NCBI RefSeq assembly: GCF_003387355.1
Contig: NZ_QUNH01000001.1
Location: 1,374,023 to 1,438,022 of the forward strand
DNA: 64,000 nt
Source of the DNA: Winogradskyella sediminis
GTDB taxonomy: Bacteria > Bacteroidota > Bacteroidia > Flavobacteriales > Flavobacteriaceae
Direction of reading: 5' to 3'
Shown here: one piece after another, positions 43,101-50,726 of the stretch
Position numbering within the stretch: position 1 is the stretch's first letter
How the letters are laid out: each line of letters begins with the position of its first letter
Notes under the pieces: model-generated
What the model was told of the DNA's origin: nothing
Databases searched by the model: none
Seen by the model: the letters and a program-made list of their open reading frames with translations, nothing else
Translations under genes and position numbers: made by a program

Positions 43101-44773
43101 TTTGAAGTCCCTTTAGTAATAGAAAGATCATAAGTTGTTGTTTGTGGACTAGCCCAAGTTGAAACAACTATGTAGTAAGTTTGTCCATTTGTAACAGGAA
43201 ATAATTCAATATTTAAATCTGCATAACTAGATCCAGTGACATTTCCAGCTTGGCAAATTGAGCCTATATCAGCACAAGAATCATAAATAAAAACACCGGT
43301 GTAATTATCAGTAATGTTTGACAAATTAATATTAATAGTACCGTCTTCATCGGATGTGTAAGCATATACGATATCATTTCCATTTAAATATGAACTAGTA
43401 GATCCACAACCAGAAGCTCCTGGTGATCCAAAATAATCATCACCAAATCCAATTGTAGTTTGGCCTAAGCTTGTATAAGGTAATGTGCCTAAATCTATTG
43501 GGTCATTACATGTGCTACCTGGTGGAGGTGTGATTTCAGTTGTAAAAGTAACAGGGCCAACCCAATTACTATAGCCATTGCTATTTGCTGTACAATTAGC
43601 TCTTACATATACTTCGTATTGTGTATTCTGAGATAGCCCCAGTTCAGTATGAGGATTATGGATTGTAGGTGAACCAGAAGTTGACTGAGATATTCCTGTT
43701 CCATCTGGTTGTACAATAATTTCCCATGCTTCTTCTGAAGTTCCATTAGTCCAACTAATTACAGCTTCAACATCAGTAAAACTATCTATTGTTAACCCTG
43801 TGATACTTGGACAGGCTATTGGTGTAGTTGCGTCTGTACTTAACCCAAAAGAGTATTCAAAGCCATCATAAGAATAAGCTTTATAAAAATAGGTTGTGCC
43901 TTCAGTTAAACCTGTATGGTTAAAAGTTCCAGAACCATTACTATCATATATTACGGTTCCGCCAGCAAAAGTATTACCTACGGTAGCAGGAGCACCGCTT
44001 GGAGTTGTAAAGGAGTTATCTGTATCAAATACAATAATGATATCATTTTCTTCGGCATTATCAGCATAAGCTATATCAATTTGTGATGTAGAAATAGCTG
44101 TTGCTGTAAAAGTGTCAGGGTTGGCTGGTCCAGATGTGGCTATTCCAGAAATTTCTAGATCATCAATAATCCAATATTCATTACTAGAATTATTATTCAT
44201 TGTAATCTTAACAACTAACTCACTAGAACTTGTAATATCGGTAATACTTACATAAGTGTATCCATTAGTCGTGTTGTTGCCTGATGAAGGTACAAAAATT
44301 GATTGATTATCATCTCCATCATATGCTGTTGAAGCAATTCCTGTTCCTGTGTCAAAAGACCATCTAGCATTAGAGTTACCTTCAACTTCCAATTCTTTTG
44401 AAAACGTTGACCCTCCATCTAAACTTATTTCAACTAAAACTTCATCAGAATTATCGGCTCCATTGCCACTAGATCCAGAAAAAGAGGCCAATCTAAAATT
44501 TAATTCGATGTTAGTGTATACAGAGACATCCAATGAAGAGAATGTTACAGTAGATGTACCATTGTTAACTTCCCAACCTCTAGCGCCAGAGACAAAATTA
44601 TTGTCTCCAATAGGGTGAGATCCTGAACCAGTAGAATTGGACCCTCCCGAATTCGTAAAGTTTAAAACGGGAGCTGAAGGTGAGGTTTCAAAATCTTGCT
44701 GAGCAATTGTAGTCTGTCCAAACCCAAAACTCCCAATAAAAAGAGCAATTAAAAATACGTAAATGTGTTTCAT
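40103..44773 (-). CDS. Large multidomain T9SS type A sorting-domain secreted protein
   Basis: 1556 aa, cell-surface or secreted. Signal peptide (residues 1-19, ending GFGQ). About 20-210: jelly-roll-like domain with ELNFRLASFSG and WIIDDLEISG. About 215-415: two fibronectin type III-like domains (TFTATAISTSQIDIAYADNA; CPSITGLTIDSFTDVEAVIS). About 420-555: pre-peptidase C-terminal-like domain (CNDPIDLGTLPYTS). Then beta-rich repeats and a second jelly-roll-like part (about 880-1035). About 1090-1480 is homologous to the neighbour at 37599. Last 75 residues: T9SS type A sorting domain (YDVQGRLVLS, GIYVIKLHNA). No enzyme motif seen; adhesin-like or binding role is a guess. Confidence 0.88.
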   Translation of the reverse strand: MKHIYVFLIALFIGSFGFGQTTIAQQDFETSPSAPVLNFTNSGGSNSTGSGSHPIGDNNFVSGARGWEVNNGTSTVTFSSLDVSVYTNIELNFRLASFSGSSGNGADNSDEVLVEISLDGGSTFSKELEVEGNSNARWSFDTGTGIASTAYDGDDNQSIFVPSSGNNTTNGYTYVSITDITSSSELVVKITMNNNSSNEYWIIDDLEISGIATSGPANPDTFTATAISTSQIDIAYADNAEENDIIIVFDTDNSFTTPSGAPATVGNTFAGGTVIYDSNGSGTFNHTGLTEGTTYFYKAYSYDGFEYSFGLSTDATTPIACPSITGLTIDSFTDVEAVISWTNGTSEEAWEIIVQPDGTGISQSTSGSPTIHNPHTELGLSQNTQYEVYVRANCTANSNGYSNWVGPVTFTTEITPPPGSTCNDPIDLGTLPYTSLGQTTIGFGDDYFGSPGASGCGSTSSYLNGNDIVYAYTSDEDGTININLSNITDNYTGVFIYDSCADIGSICQAGNVTGSSYADLNIELFPVTNGQTYYIVVSTWASPQTTTYDLSITKGTSNLSDIIEANYDEPDNIDYTLYNTPSILNVSNAIKIGEFTIQDAGDELSDSDAVGTILTDISFTVAGFENIAALALFDGSTNLSEETTVTATTTFTGLTIQANDDLSKTFAVYATFKSSVTDNEQIQLTISNAIADPTGSTFATADAGGALTSISGDDNRIEVTATDLIFNQDVSETIVNTIMSPSPTVLAVDAQANIDLDFTGSITLTSSIAAIFDASATTSVNAIAGEVTFDNLIFDTIGTNYNLTANFGSLNNDTSSSFDVIAVPVGPVSIWSEPFTDNSQYNVTMGAEGYDGNSDYFQITDGSDIGKTYTGGNDNFFAGQDIDDSGWTGSSSPSQLTWTDIDIENYTSLNFSGYFASVGGGIDANDYIHIEYRLDGGTWTDLLAFENDGNTYNTNFYEDTTFNGTGDGTQLSSTFTEFVKSIPTTGLLLDLRITIAINSGSEDIALEDFSLEGELVSTSTTYTYTGTWSPSNPDGTATANDAIVITSGNASISSDTAINSVTVNPGAALTVDASTTLTVTDAVTLESSSTSYSSLILDGAISGTIQYERHVNGNAGLGDTNAIGDNDLVTPPLSGQTFGAFAAANSNLLSNPVDATEKAFAIFDKTTGDYENYNTTANASTQLTAGTGYRAATSNTATLVFTGSAHTGDISMNINHSGPSYQEWNLIGNPYPSYLDAEAFLNYEVDTGVKNIDLLGDTSGIYGYDGNSENGWDIINLANASGRLITPGQGFLVGADAANVASYDLEFTTSMRTIGNSDDFIAGRDANTLTYLKLNASTATEIYTTQFYFNAAATQGLDAGYDATIWGGTAPNFALFSHLIEDNNGLPMALQALDVTDLSNVTIPLGVNANQGEQLTFSINASTLPSTVNVYLEDNVANTSTLLNTTDYILTPNTALNGTGRFYLRVSNSTLSTIDNTLEHLSIYTNKTDKSIVVAGQLLEPTTATIYDVQGRLVLSTLLQSTERSQAIDVSALNTGIYVIKLHNASQNKTQKVIIR

Positions 44774-45441
44774 GTGTTAATTTGTTTCTAATTTTTTAAA
44801 TCTAAATGTAGGTTATAAATGCTTTTTTTTAGGAAAACACTTACAAATTATAACGGTACAACAATATAATATGTTATTAAAAGTTAAAAAGCCAAAACAA
44901 GCCATAAGTGCTGTAAATCTGAGGGTTGGCAAATATAATAAAAGATTTTTTGAACAATACAACTTAAGTATTACGAAACGATTAACCTTACATTAAGGAA
45001 TTGAGGGCTTATTTATTTGATGCTTGTTAATCAGTAACTTATGTAATGTCGCTTTTGGTTCTGTGTTTATTTTACTAAAATTGACGTGCTTATGATGAAT
45101 ATAGTGGTTTAAGTATCTGTAATGTAGTGGATTGTGTGCTGTTAGGAAGAGTGGCTGATAAGTAGTTTGTATTAAGCTTGTACTTTTCAAAATGTATTTT
45201 AAATGCTGAGGTAGTGATTATTTTAAAAAATATCAATGAACTAGATAAGTTAATAGACTAATACGAGAGTAAAATGTTGAGATGATGTTCTAATAGCAAT
45301 ATGTCTATGGTTTATTTCTCATTTACATTAAGATAGTCTTAGATTTTATTTTAGATTTGCAAAATAACACTCAAATACTCTATTAAATGAGTAGAGTACT
45401 GTGTTAAGAAACTGTTGTAAAATAAATTACAATGCATACAA
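44774..45441. other. Intergenic region before the sulfate-activation genes
   Basis: 668 bp without a convincing gene. A 65-codon minus-strand frame (44993-45190) has no start context or recognisable content. The only clear signal is a promoter element near the right end. The T9SS gene must have its promoter near the left end, but I see no consensus match. Confidence 0.6.
45352..45359 (+). promoter_or_regulatory. Promoter -7 element (TAGATTTG) for the sulfate-activation genes
   Basis: Exact TAnnTTTG match 82 bp before the first gene (ATG 45442). No TTG at -33. Confidence 0.45.
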
Positions 45442-45882
45442 ATGAAAATTAGCAAACGACATATCGCCAAAACCATAACTTGGCGCATCATTGGAACCTT
45501 AGATACCTTCCTGTTGTCATGGTTGATATCTGGTGATATGAAGCTGGGGTCTCAGATAGCGTTTATGGAGTTAGTAACCAAAATGGTGTTGTATTATTTG
45601 CACGAACGCGTTTGGTTTAAATCAAAAATAGCCTCATCCAACAAACGTCATGTACTCAAAACGTTTTCATGGCGTGCTGTTGGTACAATAGATACCATTG
45701 TTTTGGGTTGGATAGTGACTGGTAATCCTTTAACAGGATTAAAAATTGGAAGTGCTGAGGTTTTAACAAAAATGTTATTGTATTTTGGTCACGAGAAACT
45801 TTGGTATCGTATTGATTTTGGTTTAGATAAAAGGAATAAAAGAAAACAATTAGAAAAGTTAGAAAAACAAAGTAAATTATGA
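45442..45882 (+). CDS. Membrane protein with two DUF2061 domains
   Basis: 146 aa made of two tandem copies of the DUF2061 motif: KTITWRIIGTLDTFLLSWLISG ... KMVLYYLHERVWF (residues 8-57) and KTFSWRAVGTIDTIVLGWIVTG ... KMLLYFGHEKLWY (residues 70-120), each with two hydrophobic helices. The C-terminus is a basic helix (RNKRKQLEKLEKQ). Function unknown, but the gene overlaps cysC by 4 bp, so a role linked to sulfate activation, perhaps in transport or protein placement, is plausible. Confidence 0.85.
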   Translation: MKISKRHIAKTITWRIIGTLDTFLLSWLISGDMKLGSQIAFMELVTKMVLYYLHERVWFKSKIASSNKRHVLKTFSWRAVGTIDTIVLGWIVTGNPLTGLKIGSAEVLTKMLLYFGHEKLWYRIDFGLDKRNKRKQLEKLEKQSKL

Positions 45883-46469
45883 GTCTAAATACGGTGAAGC
45901 ATACTTATAAGGTAACAAAAGAGGATCGCGAGAAGCTGCATAAGCATCGCGCTTTTTTATTGTGGTTTACAGGTTTGTCTGGCTCTGGGAAGTCTACCTT
46001 AGCAAATTTAGTAGAAGTGGAACTTCATAAAAAGGGGATTTCAACGTTTAGCTTAGACGGAGATAATATGAGGCAAGGTATCAATAAAGACCTTAGTTTT
46101 GCTCCAGAGGATCGCACTGAGAATATTAGGAGAATTGCCGAAGTTGGACACTTAATGGTGAATGCAGGTATTGTGACCTTAGCGGCTTTTGTGTCTCCAT
46201 ATATAAAAGACAGAGATGCTATTAAAACAATAGTAGGTGACGATAATGTGATTGAAATTTATGTGAACACGTCCTTAGAAGAATGCGAACGTAGAGATGT
46301 AAAAGGCTTGTATAAAAAAGCAAGAGCAGGAGAAATTAAGAATATGACAGGTATTTCTGCACCATATGAAGCACCTATAAATCCAGATATCGAAATTGTT
46401 ACAGATCATCAATCTGTTGAGCAATCTGTTCAGCTTATATTAGACTTTATTATTCAAAAATTAAAATAA
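45879..46469 (+). CDS. cysC: Adenylyl-sulfate kinase CysC
   Basis: APS kinase (196 aa) making PAPS from APS and ATP. P-loop GLSGSGKST (residues 31-39), LDGDNMRQGINKDLSF, the lid region FVSPYIKDRDAIK and KGLYKKARAGEIKNMTGI. The active-site Ser/substrate region is conserved and length is normal. PAPS is the sulfate donor of the sulfotransferase in the polysaccharide operon downstream, or substrate for assimilation. Overlaps the DUF2061 gene by 4 bp and lies 5 bp before cysD. Confidence 0.95.
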   Translation: MSLNTVKHTYKVTKEDREKLHKHRAFLLWFTGLSGSGKSTLANLVEVELHKKGISTFSLDGDNMRQGINKDLSFAPEDRTENIRRIAEVGHLMVNAGIVTLAAFVSPYIKDRDAIKTIVGDDNVIEIYVNTSLEECERRDVKGLYKKARAGEIKNMTGISAPYEAPINPDIEIVTDHQSVEQSVQLILDFIIQKLK

Positions 46470-46474
46470 AAAAC

Positions 46475-47380
46475 ATGAGTAATTACGTAATTAATCATTT
46501 AAAAGAATTAGAATCGGAAGCTATTTTTGTAATAAGAGAGATTGCTGCACAATTCGAAAATCCAGTATTGTTATTTTCAGGCGGAAAAGATTCCATTTTG
46601 TTGACGCACTTAGCAAAAAAAGCGTTCTTTCCTGCAAAAATACCATTTCCTTTAATTCATATTGATACAGGACACAATTTTCCGGAGACGATTGCTTTTA
46701 GAGATGCCTTGGTTGAAAAACTTGGTGTAAAACTTATTGTAGGCTCTGTACAAGAAGCGATTGATAAAGGACGTGCTAAAGAAGAAACTGGTGCTGATGC
46801 CTCGCGTAATTCACTTCAAATTGTTTCGTTATTAGATACTTTAGAAGAATATAAAGTAGACGCTGCTATGGGTGGCGCAAGACGTGACGAAGAAAAAGCA
46901 CGTGCTAAAGAGCGTTTCTTCTCGCACCGAGATGAATTTGGACAATGGGATCCTAAAAATCAAAGACCAGAATTATGGAACCTATTCAACGGTCGTAAAA
47001 ATTATGGTGAGCATTTTAGAGTATTCCCAATTTCTAACTGGACAGAAATGGACGTTTGGGAATATATTAAATTAGAAAATATTGAGTTACCATCATTGTA
47101 TTTTTCACATCAGCGCGATTGTGTGGTTAGAGATGGTGTGATTTTAGCAAATTCAGAATTTATTAAATTAAAGGAAAATGAAGAGGTGGTGAATATGACC
47201 ATACGTTATCGTACTTGTGGAGATATGCCAATTACGGGAGCCGTAGAATCTGAAGCAGATAATTTAGATAAGATTATTGAAGAAATTGCAACAACGAGAA
47301 CGACAGAACGTGGAGGACGTGCAGATGATAAACGTGCAGAAACAGCCATGGAAGATCGTAAAAAACAAGGGTACTTTTAA
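46475..47380 (+). CDS. cysD: Sulfate adenylyltransferase subunit 2 CysD
   Basis: Catalytic, ATP pyrophosphatase-type subunit of ATP sulfurylase (301 aa). PP-loop SGGKDSILLTHL (residues 35-46), HIDTGHNFPE, GGARRDEEKARAKER, FPISNWTEMDVWEYI and YRTCGDMPITGAVES, all typical. Works with GTPase subunit CysN to make APS. In most bacteria cysN follows directly; here a 453-bp gap separates them. Confidence 0.96.
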   Translation: MSNYVINHLKELESEAIFVIREIAAQFENPVLLFSGGKDSILLTHLAKKAFFPAKIPFPLIHIDTGHNFPETIAFRDALVEKLGVKLIVGSVQEAIDKGRAKEETGADASRNSLQIVSLLDTLEEYKVDAAMGGARRDEEKARAKERFFSHRDEFGQWDPKNQRPELWNLFNGRKNYGEHFRVFPISNWTEMDVWEYIKLENIELPSLYFSHQRDCVVRDGVILANSEFIKLKENEEVVNMTIRYRTCGDMPITGAVESEADNLDKIIEEIATTRTTERGGRADDKRAETAMEDRKKQGYF

Positions 47381-47833
47381 AACATAAGAAAATAGAGGTT
47401 AGAACCTAGAATATAGACTTTTTTGAGTGCTATTCTAAGGTTGAATTTTTATAAGAATTTAACGGCTGAACAATAGGAACGGTTTGTTTATGTTGTTTTA
47501 AAATGAGTTGCAAACTTTACCAAATGCCAAAACAACCTAACAATTATTTTACGTAAAAAATGATTTGAAGCGAAGGGGGTAAACAAAAATATCAGGAAAT
47601 AGATTACATTAATGAAAACATATTATAAATATAAATTTAAGTGATTTTAAGAAAACGGCAGACCATTTTTGTGCCGTAGTAAAAGAAATTTTTAGGAAAA
47701 TAATTTTCAGTTATGATTTTTTTGTTTCGTTTTTTGATCAAGCAAAAAATGAAAATTAGAAAATAAAAAAACAATATGAAGTTATGAGTAGTCTTATGAG
47801 TATAAGACCTACTAAAATGCAACAAAAAACATT
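47381..47833. other. Long spacer between cysD and cysN
   Basis: 453 bp, very AT-rich, without a convincing gene (the 62-codon minus-strand frame 47637-47825 lacks any coding sign). Near cysN there is a hairpin (47787-47813). A G-run GAAGGGGGT at about 47572 is isolated. I see no consensus promoter, so whether cysN has its own transcript is open. Confidence 0.5.
47787..47813 (+). promoter_or_regulatory. Hairpin in the cysN leader
   Basis: AGTAGTCTTAT pairs with ATAAGACcTACT around a 4-base loop, with one bulged base, 21 bp before the cysN ATG. No U-tract, so more likely a translation control or processing site than a terminator. Confidence 0.4.
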
Positions 47834-49090
47834 ATGAAATACCAAGACATAGAATTACTAAGATTCACAACAGCCGGAAGTGTAGATGACGGAAAAAGTA
47901 CACTAATAGGACGCTTATTGTATGATAGTAAATCAATTTTTCAAGATCAATTAGATGCTGTGGAAGAGTCAAGCAAATCAAAAGGATTTGATTATGTGGA
48001 TTTGTCTTTACTTACAGACGGTTTAAAATCTGAACGCGAACAAGGCATTACCATCGATGTAGCGTATCGTTATTTCGCCACTCCAAAACGTAAATTTATA
48101 ATCGCAGATACTCCTGGTCATATACAGTACACGCGTAATATGGTGACGGGTGCATCAACAGCTAATTTGGCCATTATACTAATAGATGCTAGAAAAGGGA
48201 TGCTAGAGCAAACCCATCGTCATGCTTTTATTGCGTCGTTGTTACGTATCCCGCATGCCATAGTATGTGTGAATAAAATGGATTTGGTGGATTATAGTGA
48301 AGAGGTGTATAATAACATCGTTTCCGGTTTTAAGACGTTTTCGTCTAAGTTGGGCATTAAAGATATTCAGTTTATTCCTATTTCGGCTTTAAATGGCGAT
48401 AATGTGGTGAATCGTTCAGAGCACATGGACTGGTATCAAGGGAGTACGCTGATGTACCACTTGGAAACCGTGCATATTTCAAGCGATCATAATTTGGTCG
48501 ATTGCCGTTTCCCAATTCAATCGGTAATTCGTCCTCATACATTAGAAAACCAAGATTATAGAGGTTTCGCTGGTCGTATTGATGGCGGAGTGTTTAAGCC
48601 TGGCGATAAAGTAAAATCCTTGCCTTCGGGATTCGTCTCTACAATTAAAACGATTGAACTTAACGGAGAGCAAATTCAAGAAGCTTTTGCACCAATGTCG
48701 GTAACGATGACCTTGGAAGATGAAATAGATAATAGCCGAGGAGATATGATTGTGCGCGAGAATAATGTGCCAGAAATCAGTCAAGATTTAGAGGTGTTAG
48801 TGACATGGATGAGCACAAAACCAATTCAGGCTCGTACCAAAGTGGTCATTAAACACACAACTAATGAATCTATTGGTATGGTTAAGGAATTAAAATACAA
48901 AATAGATATTAATACCTTGCATAGAATAGAAGGTATTGATAAGGTTGAAATGAATGATATAGCAAGGGTGTCTATTAGAACCGCTAAGCCTATATTTTAT
49001 GATGCCTATAAGAAAAATCGTCAAACCGGAAGTATTATTATTATAGATGAACAAACCAATGAAACCATTGGTGCTGGGATGATTATTTAA
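47834..49090 (+). CDS. cysN: Sulfate adenylyltransferase subunit 1 CysN
   Basis: EF-Tu-like GTPase subunit of ATP sulfurylase (418 aa). G1 GSVDDGKST (residues 15-23), EREQGITIDVAYRYF, G3 DTPGHIQYTRNM, G4 NKMD and the C-terminal beta-barrels (FAGRIDGGVFKPGDKV). No CysC domain is fused to it, in agreement with a separate cysC gene. GTP hydrolysis drives APS formation by CysD. Confidence 0.96.
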   Translation: MKYQDIELLRFTTAGSVDDGKSTLIGRLLYDSKSIFQDQLDAVEESSKSKGFDYVDLSLLTDGLKSEREQGITIDVAYRYFATPKRKFIIADTPGHIQYTRNMVTGASTANLAIILIDARKGMLEQTHRHAFIASLLRIPHAIVCVNKMDLVDYSEEVYNNIVSGFKTFSSKLGIKDIQFIPISALNGDNVVNRSEHMDWYQGSTLMYHLETVHISSDHNLVDCRFPIQSVIRPHTLENQDYRGFAGRIDGGVFKPGDKVKSLPSGFVSTIKTIELNGEQIQEAFAPMSVTMTLEDEIDNSRGDMIVRENNVPEISQDLEVLVTWMSTKPIQARTKVVIKHTTNESIGMVKELKYKIDINTLHRIEGIDKVEMNDIARVSIRTAKPIFYDAYKKNRQTGSIIIIDEQTNETIGAGMII

Positions 49091-49114
49091 CAACTACATT
49101 TTGTAGTGGAGTAT

Positions 49115-49146
49115 TGTCCCCTTGAGGGGACTTTAGGGGTGTTTTT
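49115..49146. repeat. Intergenic repeat, family 2, copy B
   Basis: CCCCTTGAGGGGACTTTAGG followed by GGTGTTTTT, matching the copy after ftsW. CCCC-TTGA-GGGG can form a small stem. Directly upstream stands a separate hairpin ACTAC-attt-TGTAGT-like at 49092-49107, just after the cysN stop. Confidence 0.65.
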
Positions 49147-49180
49147 CAATCAAGAGAATCTTATACTTACGTTTTAATAT

Positions 49181-49969
49181 ATGAACAATAATTTAAAAAT
49201 AGCAATCGGAGCAGCCTTAGAAGCAGGAAAAGCAATTCTAGACATCTATCATTCCGATGATTTTCAAGTAGAACTGAAAGGTGACGATTCGCCTTTAACC
49301 AAAGCAGATATCGCATCACACAACGTTATTATGTCGCACTTGAAAGCAACAAATATTCCTGTCTTATCTGAAGAAGGGAAGTCAATTCCTTATGAAGAAC
49401 GAAAGGACTGGAGGCAACTTTGGATTGTAGATCCTATCGATGGCACTAAAGAATTTATTAAACGTAATGGTGAGTTTACCGTAAACATTGCACTGGTCGA
49501 GAATCAAAAAACAGTTATTGGTGTTATTTATGTCCCGGTTTTAAACGATCTATATTTTTCAACTTCAGAAATGGGAGCTTTTAAAGTCAAAGTAAAATTG
49601 GAAGATTATAATGTAGAAACTCTAGTACAACAGGGCAGTAAATTACCCTTAGAAAGAGCAGATAAAACATTCACTATTGTAGCAAGTCGCTCACATCGAT
49701 CTCCAGAAACAGATGATTATATTGATCAAATGCGAGAAAAACATGGTGATGTAAACCTGATTTCTAAAGGAAGTTCATTAAAGCTATGTATGGTCGCCGA
49801 AGGACAAGCGGATTGTTATCCGAGATTTGCGCCAACCATGGAATGGGATACCGCAGCTGGGCAAGCCATTTGTGAGCATGCTGGTTTTGAGGTAATAGAT
49901 TGGAATACCAAAGAACGGATGTTGTATAATAGAGCGGAATTGTTGAATGCCTGGTTTTTGGTTTGTTAG
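49181..49969 (+). CDS. cysQ: 3'(2'),5'-bisphosphate nucleotidase CysQ
   Basis: Mg2+-dependent phosphatase of the inositol monophosphatase fold (262 aa) that hydrolyses PAP, the by-product of PAPS-using enzymes, to AMP. LSEEGK (metal Glu), WIVDPIDGTKEFI (metal Asp pair) and MEWDTAAGQAICEHAG, all family-specific. Placed with cysC/D/N and beside a sulfotransferase gene, it would prevent PAP from inhibiting sulfation. Confidence 0.95.
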   Translation: MNNNLKIAIGAALEAGKAILDIYHSDDFQVELKGDDSPLTKADIASHNVIMSHLKATNIPVLSEEGKSIPYEERKDWRQLWIVDPIDGTKEFIKRNGEFTVNIALVENQKTVIGVIYVPVLNDLYFSTSEMGAFKVKVKLEDYNVETLVQQGSKLPLERADKTFTIVASRSHRSPETDDYIDQMREKHGDVNLISKGSSLKLCMVAEGQADCYPRFAPTMEWDTAAGQAICEHAGFEVIDWNTKERMLYNRAELLNAWFLVC

Positions 49970-50036
49970 GCTTAGAGTAGGAGTGTGGAAGTATGCAAAC
50001 CGTTAAATTTTAATCCATTAATAATACTCAAATCCA

Positions 50037-50066
50037 TTGGAGCTTTCTGAAATTAAAATATCTTTG
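50037..50066 (+). promoter_or_regulatory. Complete Bacteroidota promoter for the exopolysaccharide operon
   Basis: TTG at 50037-50039, 19-bp spacer, TATCTTTG at 50059-50066. Both elements match consensus; the first gene of the operon starts 78 bp downstream. The only consensus promoter I find ahead of thirteen closely packed genes. Confidence 0.8.
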
Positions 50067-50144
50067 TTAACTATTAATTTATATCTATAGATTTCTGTAT
50101 GAGATTTTGCCCTCACTAAATTATTAAAAACGTTTAATTTACTC

Positions 50145-50726
50145 ATGAATAATATAAGAATTGAGAATAAAGTATTTTATGAATTAACAAAATTTAAAAG
50201 TAAAATACGGTCATTTTTACTTTTTGGTAAGGTTAATAAAGTAAAATTTGGTAGAAAAATAAAACTTTCTGGTGAGGTTGAGTTTGGGAATAATGTATAT
50301 ATCCAAGATTACTCTAGTATCCGAGGGCGCAAAATTAAAATAGACGACAATGTTTTTATACACGAAAATGTGCTAATTCGTTCAAACGAGTATGTAATAA
50401 TTGGTGAAAATACGACGATAAATAGAAACTGCTGTATTTTGGCTAAAGTTAAAATAGGCATAAATTGTTCAATTGCACCTAATGTAGTAATCGTTGGTTC
50501 AAATCACCTTTTTAAAGATGCATCTAGGTCAATAAAATCGCAAGGATCCGAACTTAAAGGGATTATAATTGAAGATGATGTTTGGATTGCTGCAAATGTA
50601 ACTGTTTTAGATGGCGTAACGATTGGAGAGGGTGCGGTTATAGCTGCAGGTGCTGTGGTTAATAAAGATGTCCCTGCATTTTCTATTGTAGGTGGCGTGC
50701 CTGGTAAAATAATAGGACAAAGATAA
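50145..50726 (+). CDS. Left-handed beta-helix acyltransferase
   Basis: 193 aa. Hexapeptide-repeat enzyme: about ten [LIV]-G-x4 turns from residue 30 to 185 (IKIDDNVFIHENVLI, VKIGINCSIAPNVVI, IIIEDDVWIAANVTVLDGVTIGEGAVIAAGAVVNKDVP), ending with the usual GGVPGKIIGQR. GSNHLF carries the likely catalytic His. O- or N-acetylation (or other acylation) of a sugar is the expected job. First gene of the operon; its TAA overlaps the next ATG by one base. Confidence 0.9.
   Translation: MNNIRIENKVFYELTKFKSKIRSFLLFGKVNKVKFGRKIKLSGEVEFGNNVYIQDYSSIRGRKIKIDDNVFIHENVLIRSNEYVIIGENTTINRNCCILAKVKIGINCSIAPNVVIVGSNHLFKDASRSIKSQGSELKGIIIEDDVWIAANVTVLDGVTIGEGAVIAAGAVVNKDVPAFSIVGGVPGKIIGQR

Noticed and set aside
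40103..44773. Frame shift or fusion in the 1556-aa gene
   Set aside because: The frame is continuous with a signal peptide at one end and a sorting domain at the other, so it is a single long gene.
44993..45190. 65-codon minus-strand frame before the sulfate genes
   Set aside because: Low-complexity His/Asn/Lys-rich translation, no start context, no neighbours on that strand.
47637..47825. 62-codon minus-strand frame in the cysD-cysN gap
   Set aside because: Phe/Ile/Lys-rich translation of AT-rich DNA; no sign of a real protein.
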